Of a stretch of 64,000 bases of DNA, positions 36,086 through 44,858 are shown in pieces; positions within the stretch are counted from its first letter, which is position 1, and the number at the start of each line of letters is the position of its first letter. The stretch comes from Actinoplanes sp. NBRC 103695. Its GTDB lineage: Bacteria; Actinomycetota; Actinomycetes; Mycobacteriales; Micromonosporaceae. Where the stretch lies: positions 39,983-103,982 of the forward strand of contig NZ_BSTL01000032.1 in NCBI RefSeq assembly GCF_030269485.1. Direction: 5' to 3'. The notes beneath the pieces are model-generated. The model saw nothing but the letters and a program-made list of their open reading frames with translations, did no database searches and was not told the origin of the DNA. The position numbers were made by a program, and so were the translations under genes.

Positions 36086-36781
36086 CTACCACCGGTAACC
36101 ACTGCCGTCGGTGAGGTTCACGAACATGCCGGCGTGGGTGTAGACGCTTATCGCGGAGAACAACGCGAAGCCGATGCCGGCAACCGTCCACGCCCAGTAA
36201 AGGATCTGCCAGCTGCGGTGGCTGCCGGGCAGTGCCGCGGACGGGAACAGCAGGCAGCCCAGCGCGGCAGCCCCATAAAGGACGGCGAAGAACGTGTTCT
36301 CGATGGCCGGGTGCTGCCGTAGGAGCCCGGTGACAGTTGCCTCGGCGGGTGCGGCACTGATGACGTAGAAGCGCAGGATGGCCAGGGTGCACCAGGTCAT
36401 GACGAGCCCGAGAAGGAAGACGATGATGCCGACGGGACCCAGCGCGTCCGGTAGCCGGTCGGGGGCGAAGGCCGGCGTGGTCCGGCTGATCCGCCACGCG
36501 GCAGCCAGCAGAAGCACGCCCAGCAACAGAGCTGGTCCGCCGAAGATGGTGTCGTTGTAGGGCCTGGCTTCGGCGAGCGGGTGGGTGACAGTCATGGCGC
36601 CGCCGAGCGCGGTCAGCAGGATGCCGAGGACGCCGAACGCGGCGGCCCAGCCGGTGTGGTCGGCCGGTGCGCGGACCAAGGGCATGGGCATGCGTTCGTT
36701 GCGCAGCCAGGCCCAGTAGCGCGGGACGAGGATAAGAGCTGCGCTGGCGGCGACGCCGATGAGCGTGTTGTACATGATCAT
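36086..36781 (-). CDS. DUF981 family membrane protein
   Basis: 231 residues. The ATG at 36781 is preceded by CAGGAG. Six or seven hydrophobic segments are visible (LIGVAASAALILV, FGVLGILLTALGGAM, LLLGVLLLAAAW, GIIVFLLGLVMTW and others). These match the DUF981 pattern in actinobacteria. Function unknown. It begins 24 nt after the MarR gene, so the regulator probably controls it. Confidence 0.8.
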   Translation of the reverse strand: MIMYNTLIGVAASAALILVPRYWAWLRNERMPMPLVRAPADHTGWAAAFGVLGILLTALGGAMTVTHPLAEARPYNDTIFGGPALLLGVLLLAAAWRISRTTPAFAPDRLPDALGPVGIIVFLLGLVMTWCTLAILRFYVISAAPAEATVTGLLRQHPAIENTFFAVLYGAAALGCLLFPSAALPGSHRSWQILYWAWTVAGIGFALFSAISVYTHAGMFVNLTDGSGYRW

Positions 36782-36804
36782 GAATTCGCTCCTGGTGGTG
36801 AGGG

Positions 36805-37308
36805 TCATTGCTGGTGCGCGGTGATGAGCTGCCGGAGGACGGCAACGTCGTGCCGGCCGGCGCCGGTCTGGGTGTCGAGCAGGGTGTCCAGCTCGGCGAT
36901 GAGCTGGCTCCGTAGTTGCTGGTTCAATGCCCACCCTGCGGCGGTGGGTGCGAGCAGGGATCGGCGGCGGTCCTTGGTGGGGACGCTGCGGCGCAGCAGG
37001 CCGCGTCTGATGAGAGCGGCGGCGGAGCGGGTGACGGAGCCTTTGGAGACGTGGGCCAGTGCGGCGACGACGCCGGTGTCGATAGGTCGGTGCATGACGG
37101 TCAGGTGCAGCACGTCGTAGCTGGTCCAGGTCAGGTTGGCCTCGTAGAGGACGGCGGCCTCGAGGTGACGGCGGGCGAAGTTCGCGGTGCGGCACATCTG
37201 GGCGAGGCGATCCATCTGCCCCGGCCCGACATCGTCGCCTGCGCCCCCCGGTGCCGCCGGCATCGCCAGTTCGGCGATGCCGGCGGCACTCGACGGAATC
37301 TCGCTCAT
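36805..37308 (-). CDS. MarR family transcriptional regulator
   Basis: 167 residues. A winged-helix core is readable: LTWTSYDVLHL, ALAHVSKGSVTRSAAALIRRGLLRR as the DNA-binding HTH, and SVPTKDRRRSLLAPTAAGWAL as the wing, with terminal dimerisation helices. MarR proteins usually respond to small phenolic or lipophilic ligands and repress a neighbouring gene; the DUF981 gene downstream is the obvious target. Confidence 0.85.
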   Translation of the reverse strand: MSEIPSSAAGIAELAMPAAPGGAGDDVGPGQMDRLAQMCRTANFARRHLEAAVLYEANLTWTSYDVLHLTVMHRPIDTGVVAALAHVSKGSVTRSAAALIRRGLLRRSVPTKDRRRSLLAPTAAGWALNQQLRSQLIAELDTLLDTQTGAGRHDVAVLRQLITAHQQ

Positions 37309-37570
37309 CGATGGGCTCCGGCTCCTGGCTCGAGGAACGTTGCAGGATGCGGCCGGCCTCGGGTTTTGCCGTGGCGGTGGTGATCGCCGCTGGTCCAGTC
37401 CGCCAGCGGGCGCACCGGCCAGAACTGGTGCGCGTCGTTGAGCCCGCCCGCAGTGCTGGGCAGGTGCCGGGTGTGTCTGGCGGGCCGGTGGCCTGGCGCA
37501 GCACGGTGCATGGTTGTGGTCCTCTCTGGAGGGGTTCGGCTGTCGCGTCGGGTCTGCAGGTGCGTGCCGG

Positions 37571-38692
37571 TCATCGCCTGCACGACGACACCGGCGGTGT
37601 CCCTGAGGCGCTGCGCTGATGGTGGAGCCAGGCGGTGATGGCCGTGAACGCGAGCGGTGCCGCCCGGTGCAGGTTGAGGGAATGGCCCGTCCGCGGGACG
37701 GTTACCGCTGCCAGCGGCGTGCCGTTCGGGAAGGCGGTGTGTTCGCGCTGGCAGATGTCGGCCGTTGTGGTGCAGGGCTGACCAGTGCCGCAGAACAGGG
37801 CGTCGGTGGCACCCATGACGAACAGGACGGGAACGGTGATGGCGCGGCTGTAGGCCAGTTCGTCGTCGGGGGTGAAGGTCAGTTCGCCGGTCGTGGCGGT
37901 CGTCTTGGTCTGCTCGTCCCAGCCGGTGGCGCCGCGGGCCGCAGTTTGCGGGTTCAGGAAGTAGCCGGGTCTGCTGCCGGGCCGGGTGGTCATGTAGCCG
38001 TCCGGCGGCGCGGTGTCGGCGAACTTCGGGTCGGCGGCGGCCGGGTGCAGGTCGGTGATGAAGCGGGTCATCTCGTCGAGGCGGATGTCGTGCAGCAGGC
38101 CGGTGAGCACGAGCGCGTCGACGTCGTGGTAGGTAGCGGCTTCGGCCATCGCGATGACCGAGCCGTAGGAGTGTCCGACGCTGACGACGCGGGTGAACCG
38201 GCCAATCGTGCCGTCGCGTAGTGCGCGGATCACCTGGTGGGTGACGGTGGCTTCGGTAGTGGCGGTGACCTGGTCGGCCGGTGGCCGGTCGCTGGCGCCG
38301 GTGCTGATGCGGTCGATGAGGTAGACGGCGTCACCGCCGGCCAGTGCCGTAGCGGTGTAGTCGGTGCGCTGGTCGAGGCCGGTCCAGTAGCGGTGGGTGT
38401 AGGTCAGCCCGGGGATCAGCACCTGCACGGTAGTGGTCGCGTGGGCGGGCCGGCACAGCCAGCCGGCGAGCCGGTACGGCACTGCGCCGGGGGTGGCAGT
38501 CAGCGTGACGGCGAGGTCGTGTCGGGCGCATCCGGGACGCGCCGCTGGCAGGGGCTGTGCCTGCGCGGCTGGCGTGGCCTGGGCGACGCCGGTCAGGATG
38601 AGCGCCGCAGCGAGTGCGAGCCGGGTCAGTAGGTGGCGTGTACGCGGCCGTCGTGGGCTCGGGATAGTGGTGGGTGTGGTGTTGGACAGCAT
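37571..38692 (-). CDS. Secreted alpha/beta hydrolase
   Basis: 373 residues from the ATG at 38692 (AAGGAG six nt upstream). A signal peptide is visible (HLLTRLALAAALILTGVAQA, cleavage near AQA-QP). The nucleophile elbow GHSYGS lies near residue 185, and RTGHSLNLH near the C-terminus supplies the His. The layout is that of serine esterases/lipases of actinobacteria. Downstream of the cell-wall hydrolase of the conjugation operon, separated by 47 nt. Its place in conjugation is unclear; it may be cargo. Confidence 0.75.
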   Translation of the reverse strand: MLSNTTPTTIPSPRRPRTRHLLTRLALAAALILTGVAQATPAAQAQPLPAARPGCARHDLAVTLTATPGAVPYRLAGWLCRPAHATTTVQVLIPGLTYTHRYWTGLDQRTDYTATALAGGDAVYLIDRISTGASDRPPADQVTATTEATVTHQVIRALRDGTIGRFTRVVSVGHSYGSVIAMAEAATYHDVDALVLTGLLHDIRLDEMTRFITDLHPAAADPKFADTAPPDGYMTTRPGSRPGYFLNPQTAARGATGWDEQTKTTATTGELTFTPDDELAYSRAITVPVLFVMGATDALFCGTGQPCTTTADICQREHTAFPNGTPLAAVTVPRTGHSLNLHRAAPLAFTAITAWLHHQRSASGTPPVSSCRR

Positions 38693-38739
38693 GTGCTGCT
38701 CCTTCGGTTGGGTGGGTGGGGACGGTCGAGCAACGGGGG

Positions 38740-39735
38740 TCACTCGACGCTGATGTGGACGTGGTTGGTGTGCCATCCGGCGGGGTCGTTGCCGCCGTAG
38801 GGGTTGTTGTAGGCGTGCCAGCCTTCGGAGCGGGTCCAGATGCGGCGGAACCAGATGACGTACTTGATGCCGAGGCGATCGGCGTTGGCGACGGTCCATG
38901 CGGCCATCGCGTCGCCGCGGGCTTTCTGGGCTCCGGATGCTTCGCCGCCGGAGGTCATCATGAAGTCGCAGGCGCGGCCCTGGGGGTGTTCGCCGTGGTC
39001 GTCGACGCGGTAGCAGCCCGGTTTCGGGAACCCGGCTGTTTTAGCTTGTTGTACGAGGTGCAGCGTCCGTGGTGTCAGGCAGCCGGAGCCGGTGGTCGGG
39101 TCGGGGCGGATGCTGCAGGGTTCGTCCGGCCAGGAGCCGTCGGGGTTGCGTGTGACCGGCTGCGCCATCGCGGCGTTGGTGGCTGAGCAGTCGGTTGCGC
39201 TGCCGGCCGTGAGGCCTAGTTGCTGGCTGAGAGTGGTGGCGTCGTCTTCCCATTTCGCGTAGGCGTTGGGCAGGGCAGAGCCTTGGACGGCTTGCGCGGC
39301 CTCGGTGAGTGGCATGGTCTGCCAGCCGCGGACGGTGGCGAGTTTGTCGTAGAACTTGCCGGCGGCGTAGATCGGGTCACCTAGCTGGGCCGGGGTTCCC
39401 CAGCCTTGGCTGGGGCGTTGCTGGAACAGGCCGATGGAGTCGCGGTCACCGCCGGCAAGGTTGCGCAGTGTGGATTCCTGCATGGCGGTCGCGAGCGCGA
39501 TGATTTGGCCGCGGGCCGGGATGCGTCGTTCGGCGCCGACGCTGACGATCGTGCGCGCGTTGGTCAGTTGGTCGGCGTCCCACTGCTCGGCGGTGGGTTG
39601 GCTGCTGGCGGCCGATGTCACCGGAGCGGGGGCGCACTCGTCGTTGATGCTGGTCAGCACCAGCAATGGTCCGGCGAGGCAGCAGCCAACGAGGAGGAAG
39701 AAGCCCGCCACCAGGGCGACGACGCGGTTGGTCAC
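38740..39735 (-). CDS. Conjugation-associated cell-wall hydrolase
   Basis: 331 residues, GTG start. An N-terminal transmembrane helix (VVALVAGFFLLVGC) anchors an extracytoplasmic protein. Residues about 60-160 (ALATAMQESTLRNLAGGDRDSIGLFQQRP) look like a lytic transglycosylase-like domain with the catalytic Glu in MQES. A C-terminal ARB-07466-like domain shows RACDFM and a final NHVHIS, metal ligands of LAS-type peptidases. It should open peptidoglycan for the mating channel (VirB1-like role). Confidence 0.8.
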   Translation of the reverse strand: MTNRVVALVAGFFLLVGCCLAGPLLVLTSINDECAPAPVTSAASSQPTAEQWDADQLTNARTIVSVGAERRIPARGQIIALATAMQESTLRNLAGGDRDSIGLFQQRPSQGWGTPAQLGDPIYAAGKFYDKLATVRGWQTMPLTEAAQAVQGSALPNAYAKWEDDATTLSQQLGLTAGSATDCSATNAAMAQPVTRNPDGSWPDEPCSIRPDPTTGSGCLTPRTLHLVQQAKTAGFPKPGCYRVDDHGEHPQGRACDFMMTSGGEASGAQKARGDAMAAWTVANADRLGIKYVIWFRRIWTRSEGWHAYNNPYGGNDPAGWHTNHVHISVE

Positions 39736-39814
39736 GGTTGCCGCCGCGGCAGGCAGGCAGCAGTGGCCGATGACACCGTTCCGGGGCCTGCGGGGTCGGC
39801 GAACCGGGTCTGCG

Positions 39815-40240
39815 TCATGGTGCCGGCGCCGGGCTGGCGTTGTCGATCAGCCACCGCCCGCCGGTGCTGGTGACGGTGACGCGGATGAGTCCTGCATCGG
39901 TCCGCACGTCTGCGACCACGACGTCCGTGTCCGCCGAGACCAGGCGCGGGCTGCCGGTCACGGCGTGGGCGGGAATCTGGGCCGGATCGGTGGCCGCGAG
40001 CTGCCGCGCGTACGCCGGCGTCACTATCGGCTGCAGGGCGTTGCGCCAGGCGGTGTCGCCGAGCGTGGGCCGGGCCCACAGCCGGACGTAGGTCAGGGCG
40101 GCGAGCAACGCGGCATGGCGACGTGGCACGCTGGCAACCGCCGCATGGCTCGTGTCAGGTTCGGGCGGCGCGGTGGCGCTGCATCCGGCTGTCACCGCGA
40201 CGGCGAGACCGCAGGCGATGGCCAACCGTCGGCGGCTCAT
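39815..40240 (-). CDS. Lipoprotein, NTF2-like (TcpC/VirB8-like) candidate
   Basis: 141 residues with a lipobox VTAGCS (Cys20) after a hydrophobic signal. The mature part ends with a beta-strand-rich region (VVVADVRTDAGLIRVTVTSTGGRWLID), as in the NTF2-fold periplasmic domains of VirB8/TcpC. It overlaps the upstream gene by ATGA. The VirB8 role is inferred from fold and context. Confidence 0.6.
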   Translation of the reverse strand: MSRRRLAIACGLAVAVTAGCSATAPPEPDTSHAAVASVPRRHAALLAALTYVRLWARPTLGDTAWRNALQPIVTPAYARQLAATDPAQIPAHAVTGSPRLVSADTDVVVADVRTDAGLIRVTVTSTGGRWLIDNASPAPAP

Positions 40241-40518
40241 GCCGGTACGTCACTGTGTTCGGGCCAGCTGCCGAGGGCGTCATTGGCGGTGGCGGCCATG
40301 TCGCGCAGCCGGGTGTGCAGCGTGGTCAGCGCGGTCCGGCGTCGCTGGGCGGTACCGGCGGTGTGCGCTTCGAGCAGGGCGCTGTTCACGGCCGCGCTCT
40401 GCTCATCGAGCGCACGCAGGATGCCGAGGTATTGCAGATAGTCGCTGCTGGCCGGATCGCCGACGGCCGACGTGGATGGGACGTCGCCGTCGTGGACGAG
40501 GGCGGTGGGGCTGGGCAT
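40237..40518 (-). CDS. Small conjugation-operon protein
   Basis: 93 residues, helical (LQYLGILRALDEQSAAVNSALLEAHTAG). It overlaps both neighbours in ATGA junctions, which supports the frame. No homologue recognised. It may be a soluble accessory subunit. Confidence 0.65.
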   Translation of the reverse strand: MPSPTALVHDGDVPSTSAVGDPASSDYLQYLGILRALDEQSAAVNSALLEAHTAGTAQRRRTALTTLHTRLRDMAATANDALGSWPEHSDVPA

Positions 40519-40826
40519 CAGTCCTCCAGGCCGGGGTTGTCGTAGACGTCGGTGTCGTAGTCGCCGTCGAGGCGCCCGTCGGTCTCGGCGTCGAGGCGTT
40601 CGCGTTCCTCGTCGGCGTATTCGGCGGCGCGGTCGTGGGCTTCGGTGTCGTATTCGGCGTCCAGGTCGCTCACGGGCTCGGTCTCCTCTGGCTGCGGTGA
40701 TGGTTCGTCGGCTTCGGAATCGGTGATGCGCTCGTAGAGCTCGTCGACGTCGCGGTACATGGCCCGCAGGACGGTGGTGAGGCGGTCCCAGGCGTTGTCC
40801 GAGGTGACTTCGGCGGGCATGGTCAT
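40518..40826 (-). CDS. Small acidic conjugation-operon protein
   Basis: 102 residues. The N-terminal helix (WDRLTTVLRAMYRDVDELYERI) is followed by a strongly acidic, repetitive tail rich in Asp, Glu and Tyr. It is overlapped by ATGA at both ends. No homologue recognised. Confidence 0.65.
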   Translation of the reverse strand: MTMPAEVTSDNAWDRLTTVLRAMYRDVDELYERITDSEADEPSPQPEETEPVSDLDAEYDTEAHDRAAEYADEERERLDAETDGRLDGDYDTDVYDNPGLED

Positions 40827-41434
40827 GACGTGGGCTCCTGCGGGCTACCGGCCGGCCCGGCCGGCCGGTCGGTGAGGTCGGCGGCGGCGATCAGCGCCGC
40901 GGCCTCGCGCCACTCGTCGGGCCAGTCGAGGTCGAGGTGCCGGTTGTTGTGGGTGCCGTTGCGGCAGCGGGTGTAGTCGTCGAAGTCGCGCAGCCGCAGG
41001 CGGGCGCGGGCGAAGCGTTCGTGCCACAGCAGCGGCCCGTCCGCGGGTGCGGCGTTGTCGTAGGCGGTGTGCCAGGCGGCGGCGAGCGCGGAGAGTTCCT
41101 CGATCAGTGGCGGGTGCTGGTACCAGCAGGCCGGGAGTTCTTCGACCAGCTGGTAGCGGTCTACGGCCCAGCCGACCCAGTCGATCAGCCACGCCCACGC
41201 CTGCGCGGCGGCGTCGCGGTCGAGTTCGGCCCAGCGCAGCGGCCACGGCATGCTCAGCGGGGCCTTGCGCGGCCCGGCGTTCTGCCCTCGGCCGATCGTG
41301 TCGGCCAAGGCGAGGTGTTGCTGATGCAGGATGTCGACGGCCTCGGTCAGCCGAGCCACGGTGGCAGCAAGCTGCGCGACCGCGACCATGTCCGGGCTCG
41401 GGTCCTCGGGCAGCTGGAAGTCGAAGGCATCCAT
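40823..41434 (-). CDS. Conjugation-operon protein of unknown function
   Basis: 203 residues. The ATG at 41434 overlaps the VirD4-like stop (ATGA). Coiled-coil N-terminus (VAQLAATVARLTEAVDILHQ), then a Trp-rich helical region (WPLRWAELDRDAAAQAWAWL). Position directly after the coupling protein suggests an accessory to substrate delivery. Confidence 0.7.
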   Translation of the reverse strand: MDAFDFQLPEDPSPDMVAVAQLAATVARLTEAVDILHQQHLALADTIGRGQNAGPRKAPLSMPWPLRWAELDRDAAAQAWAWLIDWVGWAVDRYQLVEELPACWYQHPPLIEELSALAAAWHTAYDNAAPADGPLLWHERFARARLRLRDFDDYTRCRNGTHNNRHLDLDWPDEWREAAALIAAADLTDRPAGPAGSPQEPTS

Positions 41435-43290
41435 CACGCAGCCTCGGCGAGTCGTCGGCGGAAGGCGTCGCGCCCGGCGGTCAGCTCGCCGGCGTCGGGG
41501 CGTTCCCACCACGCCGGCACAGCGAGCTCGACCGGGGGGAGGTTGCCGACCAGGGCGAGTGCGCGGCCTTCGGGCAGAGTGCGCAGGTCGGCCAGATCGA
41601 GCAGGTTCTCCCGGCGGGTGCTTTCGTTGACCGAGGCCCGGCCACCGCCCCAGGAGTGGCTAGAGGTGATGTCGGTGACCTGCCCGGCCAGGGCTTGGGC
41701 GTCGCGCATGCCGGTGACGTCGCTGCTGCCGCCGATGAGCAGCCGGGCGCTGGCGGAGTCGGCGATAGCCCGGCCGCCCTTGTCGCCCCAGCGTTCACGC
41801 AGCTGGTGCAGGTTCTGCGCAAAGATTGACACGGCGATGCCGGAGCCGCCGCCCTCATTCATCAGCGACGGCAGGGAGGGCAGCGGGGCAATGTTGGTGA
41901 TCTCGTCGCCGATAAAGTACAGCGTCGGCTCGATCCGCCCACCTGGCGCGGTCAGGGCGAGACGTTTCGCCTGGTAGAGGATGTCCTCGCTCAGAGCGGC
42001 GAGCAACGGCGCGATCAAGGCTTGGGCGTCGCGGGTGCCGACCAGGTAGATGGTGCCGGACTCGCGCAGCCAGTCGACCGGCTTGAACTGGGTCCCGCGC
42101 GGCGGAGAGCAGGCTGTCAGGACGCGGGGGTCGTTGAACGCATCCAGGGCGCCTGCGACGACGGTTTGGATAGTGTCGCGGGCCCGGCCGCTGGTTTCGC
42201 GGTGCCGGGCGAGCCGGTCGGCCCACGAGTCGACGCCATGCGCCCGCAAGATCCGCTCGGGCCGCGAGTTGGCCGGGTTCTGCGACCACGCCAGAACATC
42301 GAGCATGGTGGCGTGCTCATCCAGGGCGGCCGCGTGCAGCAGACCGCGCAGGATGGTGGCGGCCTGGTCGCGGAACCACTTGCCGTTCTCCACGCTCTCG
42401 TCGCCGATGCCGGAGCCGGCGGCGAAGCCGTTCGCGCGGAGCATGGCGACGATCTGGTCGTCGGCGCCTTCGATCGGGGACCACGCCATGCGGGGCACGC
42501 CGCGGATCTCGCCCTGCGGCTCGAAGATGTGGGTGGGGCCGACCGCGGCCCGGCGGTCGTAGGTGATCTCCGCGACGTCCAGGCGGGTCGAGGTGGTGAT
42601 GACCGCACCGCGCGCGTCGGCGACCGCCGGTATCACGTACCGGGTGGTCTTGTTGCCGAAGCGCGGCACCGCGGCAGCGAGCAGGGTGTATTCGTTGGCC
42701 AGGTAGAGCGGCCGGCCGCTGGTGGCGTCGTTGCCCAGGAACCGGGCGACTTCGAGCGGGTCGTGGCGGCGGGCGGTCTTGGTGGCGCGGGTGAGTTCGT
42801 CGTCGGAGTCGAGGATCGTCAGGCCGGGCCGCACGACGTCGACCCGTTTGCGGACCGCGTCGGCGGTCAGCGTGCGGTGCAGGTCAGCATTCGTGGCGAA
42901 CCCGTGGCGGCGCATCCGAGTCTTGGCGAGGTGCAGGGCAGGGGCGCCGATCCCGGCGAGGATGCCGAAGAAGGACACTGCCCACAGCGGATACAGCAGT
43001 CCCGGCCCGCCAATGAGCGGGCGGGCGGTGGCCGGCCACGCGTCGGCGGGGTGGTCCAGGTGCGCGGTCAGGCGTACCACGATCCCGGGCGTCTGCCCGA
43101 TGGTGGTGTCGGTCCAGTGGTGGTGGGTCAGCAGGGCGGACAGTTGCCCGGCCGTCCACAGCGACACCACGCCGGCCACGGCGATCACGACGAACAGCAC
43201 GAGCAGGATGAGGCGGCCGAGGATGTCGGCGCGGGCCCGGCCTTGGCGGGGCGGGCGGTGCCCGGGTGAGGACAGCGGCGGGCGGCCCAT
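41434..43290 (-). CDS. VirD4/TraG-like coupling protein with unusual P-loop
   Basis: 618 residues from the ATG at 43290, overlapping the upstream stop. Two N-terminal membrane helices (LILLVLFVVIAVAGVV and the GLLYPLWAVSFFGILAG region) precede a VirD4-type ATPase. The family's Walker A (GPPRSGKTT) is replaced by PRFGNKTT near 209-216: the Lys-Thr-Thr is kept but the glycine pattern is lost. The Walker B region reads YFIGDEITNIAPL near 456, and GGGSGIAVSIFAQNLHQLRERWG is the conserved coupling-protein segment. It would deliver the relaxase-bound strand to the channel. Confidence 0.85.
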   Translation of the reverse strand: MGRPPLSSPGHRPPRQGRARADILGRLILLVLFVVIAVAGVVSLWTAGQLSALLTHHHWTDTTIGQTPGIVVRLTAHLDHPADAWPATARPLIGGPGLLYPLWAVSFFGILAGIGAPALHLAKTRMRRHGFATNADLHRTLTADAVRKRVDVVRPGLTILDSDDELTRATKTARRHDPLEVARFLGNDATSGRPLYLANEYTLLAAAVPRFGNKTTRYVIPAVADARGAVITTSTRLDVAEITYDRRAAVGPTHIFEPQGEIRGVPRMAWSPIEGADDQIVAMLRANGFAAGSGIGDESVENGKWFRDQAATILRGLLHAAALDEHATMLDVLAWSQNPANSRPERILRAHGVDSWADRLARHRETSGRARDTIQTVVAGALDAFNDPRVLTACSPPRGTQFKPVDWLRESGTIYLVGTRDAQALIAPLLAALSEDILYQAKRLALTAPGGRIEPTLYFIGDEITNIAPLPSLPSLMNEGGGSGIAVSIFAQNLHQLRERWGDKGGRAIADSASARLLIGGSSDVTGMRDAQALAGQVTDITSSHSWGGGRASVNESTRRENLLDLADLRTLPEGRALALVGNLPPVELAVPAWWERPDAGELTAGRDAFRRRLAEAA

Positions 43291-44858
43291 CACGCCGCCT
43301 GCCCGTCGGTGGCGGCGGCCAGGCGGGCGTCGTAGTCGGCGCCGTCGACAGGGGCGGCCGGCTCGTCGGTTTCCATGCGGCTGTCGGTGTGGACCATCGC
43401 CGTTTCCATCTGGGACAGCTGGTGTTTGACGACGAAGGAGCGGGTGCCGATCTTCCACAGGCCGACGCCTTGGCGCAGGAAGCGCATCAGGTCGGTCTCG
43501 ACGTCGGAGGTGCCGAGGAACTCGCGGGCCTGGTCCAGGCTGCCGGTGGCCTGCCGGTAGGAGACCCGAACGCCGGAGTCCTCGATCAGGCCGCGGGCGA
43601 TGCGGACCTGTTCGGAGTCGGCCGACCCGGACGCCGCCAGATCGGAGAAGCGGTGGAAGGCCAGGACGTTGGCAATGCCCAGCGCCCGGGCGAGTTTGAG
43701 TTGTTCGCGCATGCGGCGGATCAGCGGCAGGTGCCGGGCGATGAGAGCGAACTCGTCGTAGAAGCACACCCGTGGTGGGGCGTCCGGCGCCGATAGTTCG
43801 GTCTCCAGCCAGGACTGGGCGCAGGTCATCGCCATCGCGGTCATCTGATCGCTCGCGCGGATGGTGCGCAGGTCGAGGATCGCTCCGGGCTGGGTGAAGT
43901 CGAGGCGGGCATTGGACTCGACCGGGCCGTCGAACACCCCGCCCAGCGCGCCGGAGATGAGCCGTTCGAGGGCCAGGCGTACCCGGCGCGAGTCGGTGAC
44001 GAAGGTGTCGACGGGGTAGGCGAGCTGGTCGAGGCGGTGCTGCCACAACGTGGGGTCGCCGGTCGCGGCGAGCACCGCGGACATGGTGGGGGTGGCCAGC
44101 CGTCCGGCGGAGGCGTCGTGTTCGCGGGTGACCGCGTCGACGGCGTACTCCAGCAGCGACCGTTCGGCTTCCTGCAGCGGCCCGCCGAGCTGGATCTCGA
44201 GGAGTCCTTCGAGCAGCAGCAGCCGGCGTGAGCGCTGCAACTGCCGCCACTGGGCCTCGGTCTGCTGCGGGTAGCGGCGAATCCCGGCCAGGGGGTTCAT
44301 GATCACGCCGAGGCCGGGGCCGATGCGCACCGGCGTTATGCCTGCGGCGGCGGCGAGCTGTTCGTATTCGCCCTTGTAGTCGGTGCCGTAGAAACGGGTC
44401 CCGAACGGAATCCCGCGAAATGCGAGGGTCTTGAGCAGCGAGGACTTGGCTGAGCCGATCTCGCCGGTGACGACCATGTTCGGGGCGGTGATGACTTTCG
44501 CTCGGTACAGCTCGTGCAGGCTGAAGGTGAACGCGCTGCGCGAGTACACCTCGAGGCCGATCAGCGGGCCGTCGACCGGCAGGCCCGGGTCGGACACGAA
44601 CGGATACACCGAGCACAGCTGGGCTGAGGTGGTGGTCAGCGGCGGAAGTTGCATCTGCCAGAACACCCGCCCGGCCGCGCGGCCGTAGGCGCCGTACGCG
44701 CCGACCGGCACGGGGCCGAGCAGCCGGTCCTCCTGCCGCGCCACCGCCCGCTGTTCCCGGTCGAGCGCGGTCTGCGCGCGGGTGAGGTCGCGGGCGGCGG
44801 CCCGCTGCTGAATGCGATCGGCGAGGGAGCCTTCGCGGCGCAGGACTCGGCGGCTCAC
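43290..44858 (-). CDS. VirB4-like conjugation ATPase
   Basis: 522 residues. The GTG at 44858 overlaps the preceding stop (GTGA). Walker A-like GEIGSAKSS near 132-140 and Walker B FYDEFALI near 366. TRFYGTDYKGEYEQLA and the C-terminal FHRFSDLAASG and EDSGVRVSYRQATG are VirB4/TrbE-type segments. In Gram-positive elements this ATPase energises assembly of the mating channel. Part of the same operon as the SCO6880-like and VirD4-like genes. Confidence 0.85.
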   Translation of the reverse strand: MSRRVLRREGSLADRIQQRAAARDLTRAQTALDREQRAVARQEDRLLGPVPVGAYGAYGRAAGRVFWQMQLPPLTTTSAQLCSVYPFVSDPGLPVDGPLIGLEVYSRSAFTFSLHELYRAKVITAPNMVVTGEIGSAKSSLLKTLAFRGIPFGTRFYGTDYKGEYEQLAAAAGITPVRIGPGLGVIMNPLAGIRRYPQQTEAQWRQLQRSRRLLLLEGLLEIQLGGPLQEAERSLLEYAVDAVTREHDASAGRLATPTMSAVLAATGDPTLWQHRLDQLAYPVDTFVTDSRRVRLALERLISGALGGVFDGPVESNARLDFTQPGAILDLRTIRASDQMTAMAMTCAQSWLETELSAPDAPPRVCFYDEFALIARHLPLIRRMREQLKLARALGIANVLAFHRFSDLAASGSADSEQVRIARGLIEDSGVRVSYRQATGSLDQAREFLGTSDVETDLMRFLRQGVGLWKIGTRSFVVKHQLSQMETAMVHTDSRMETDEPAAPVDGADYDARLAAATDGQAA

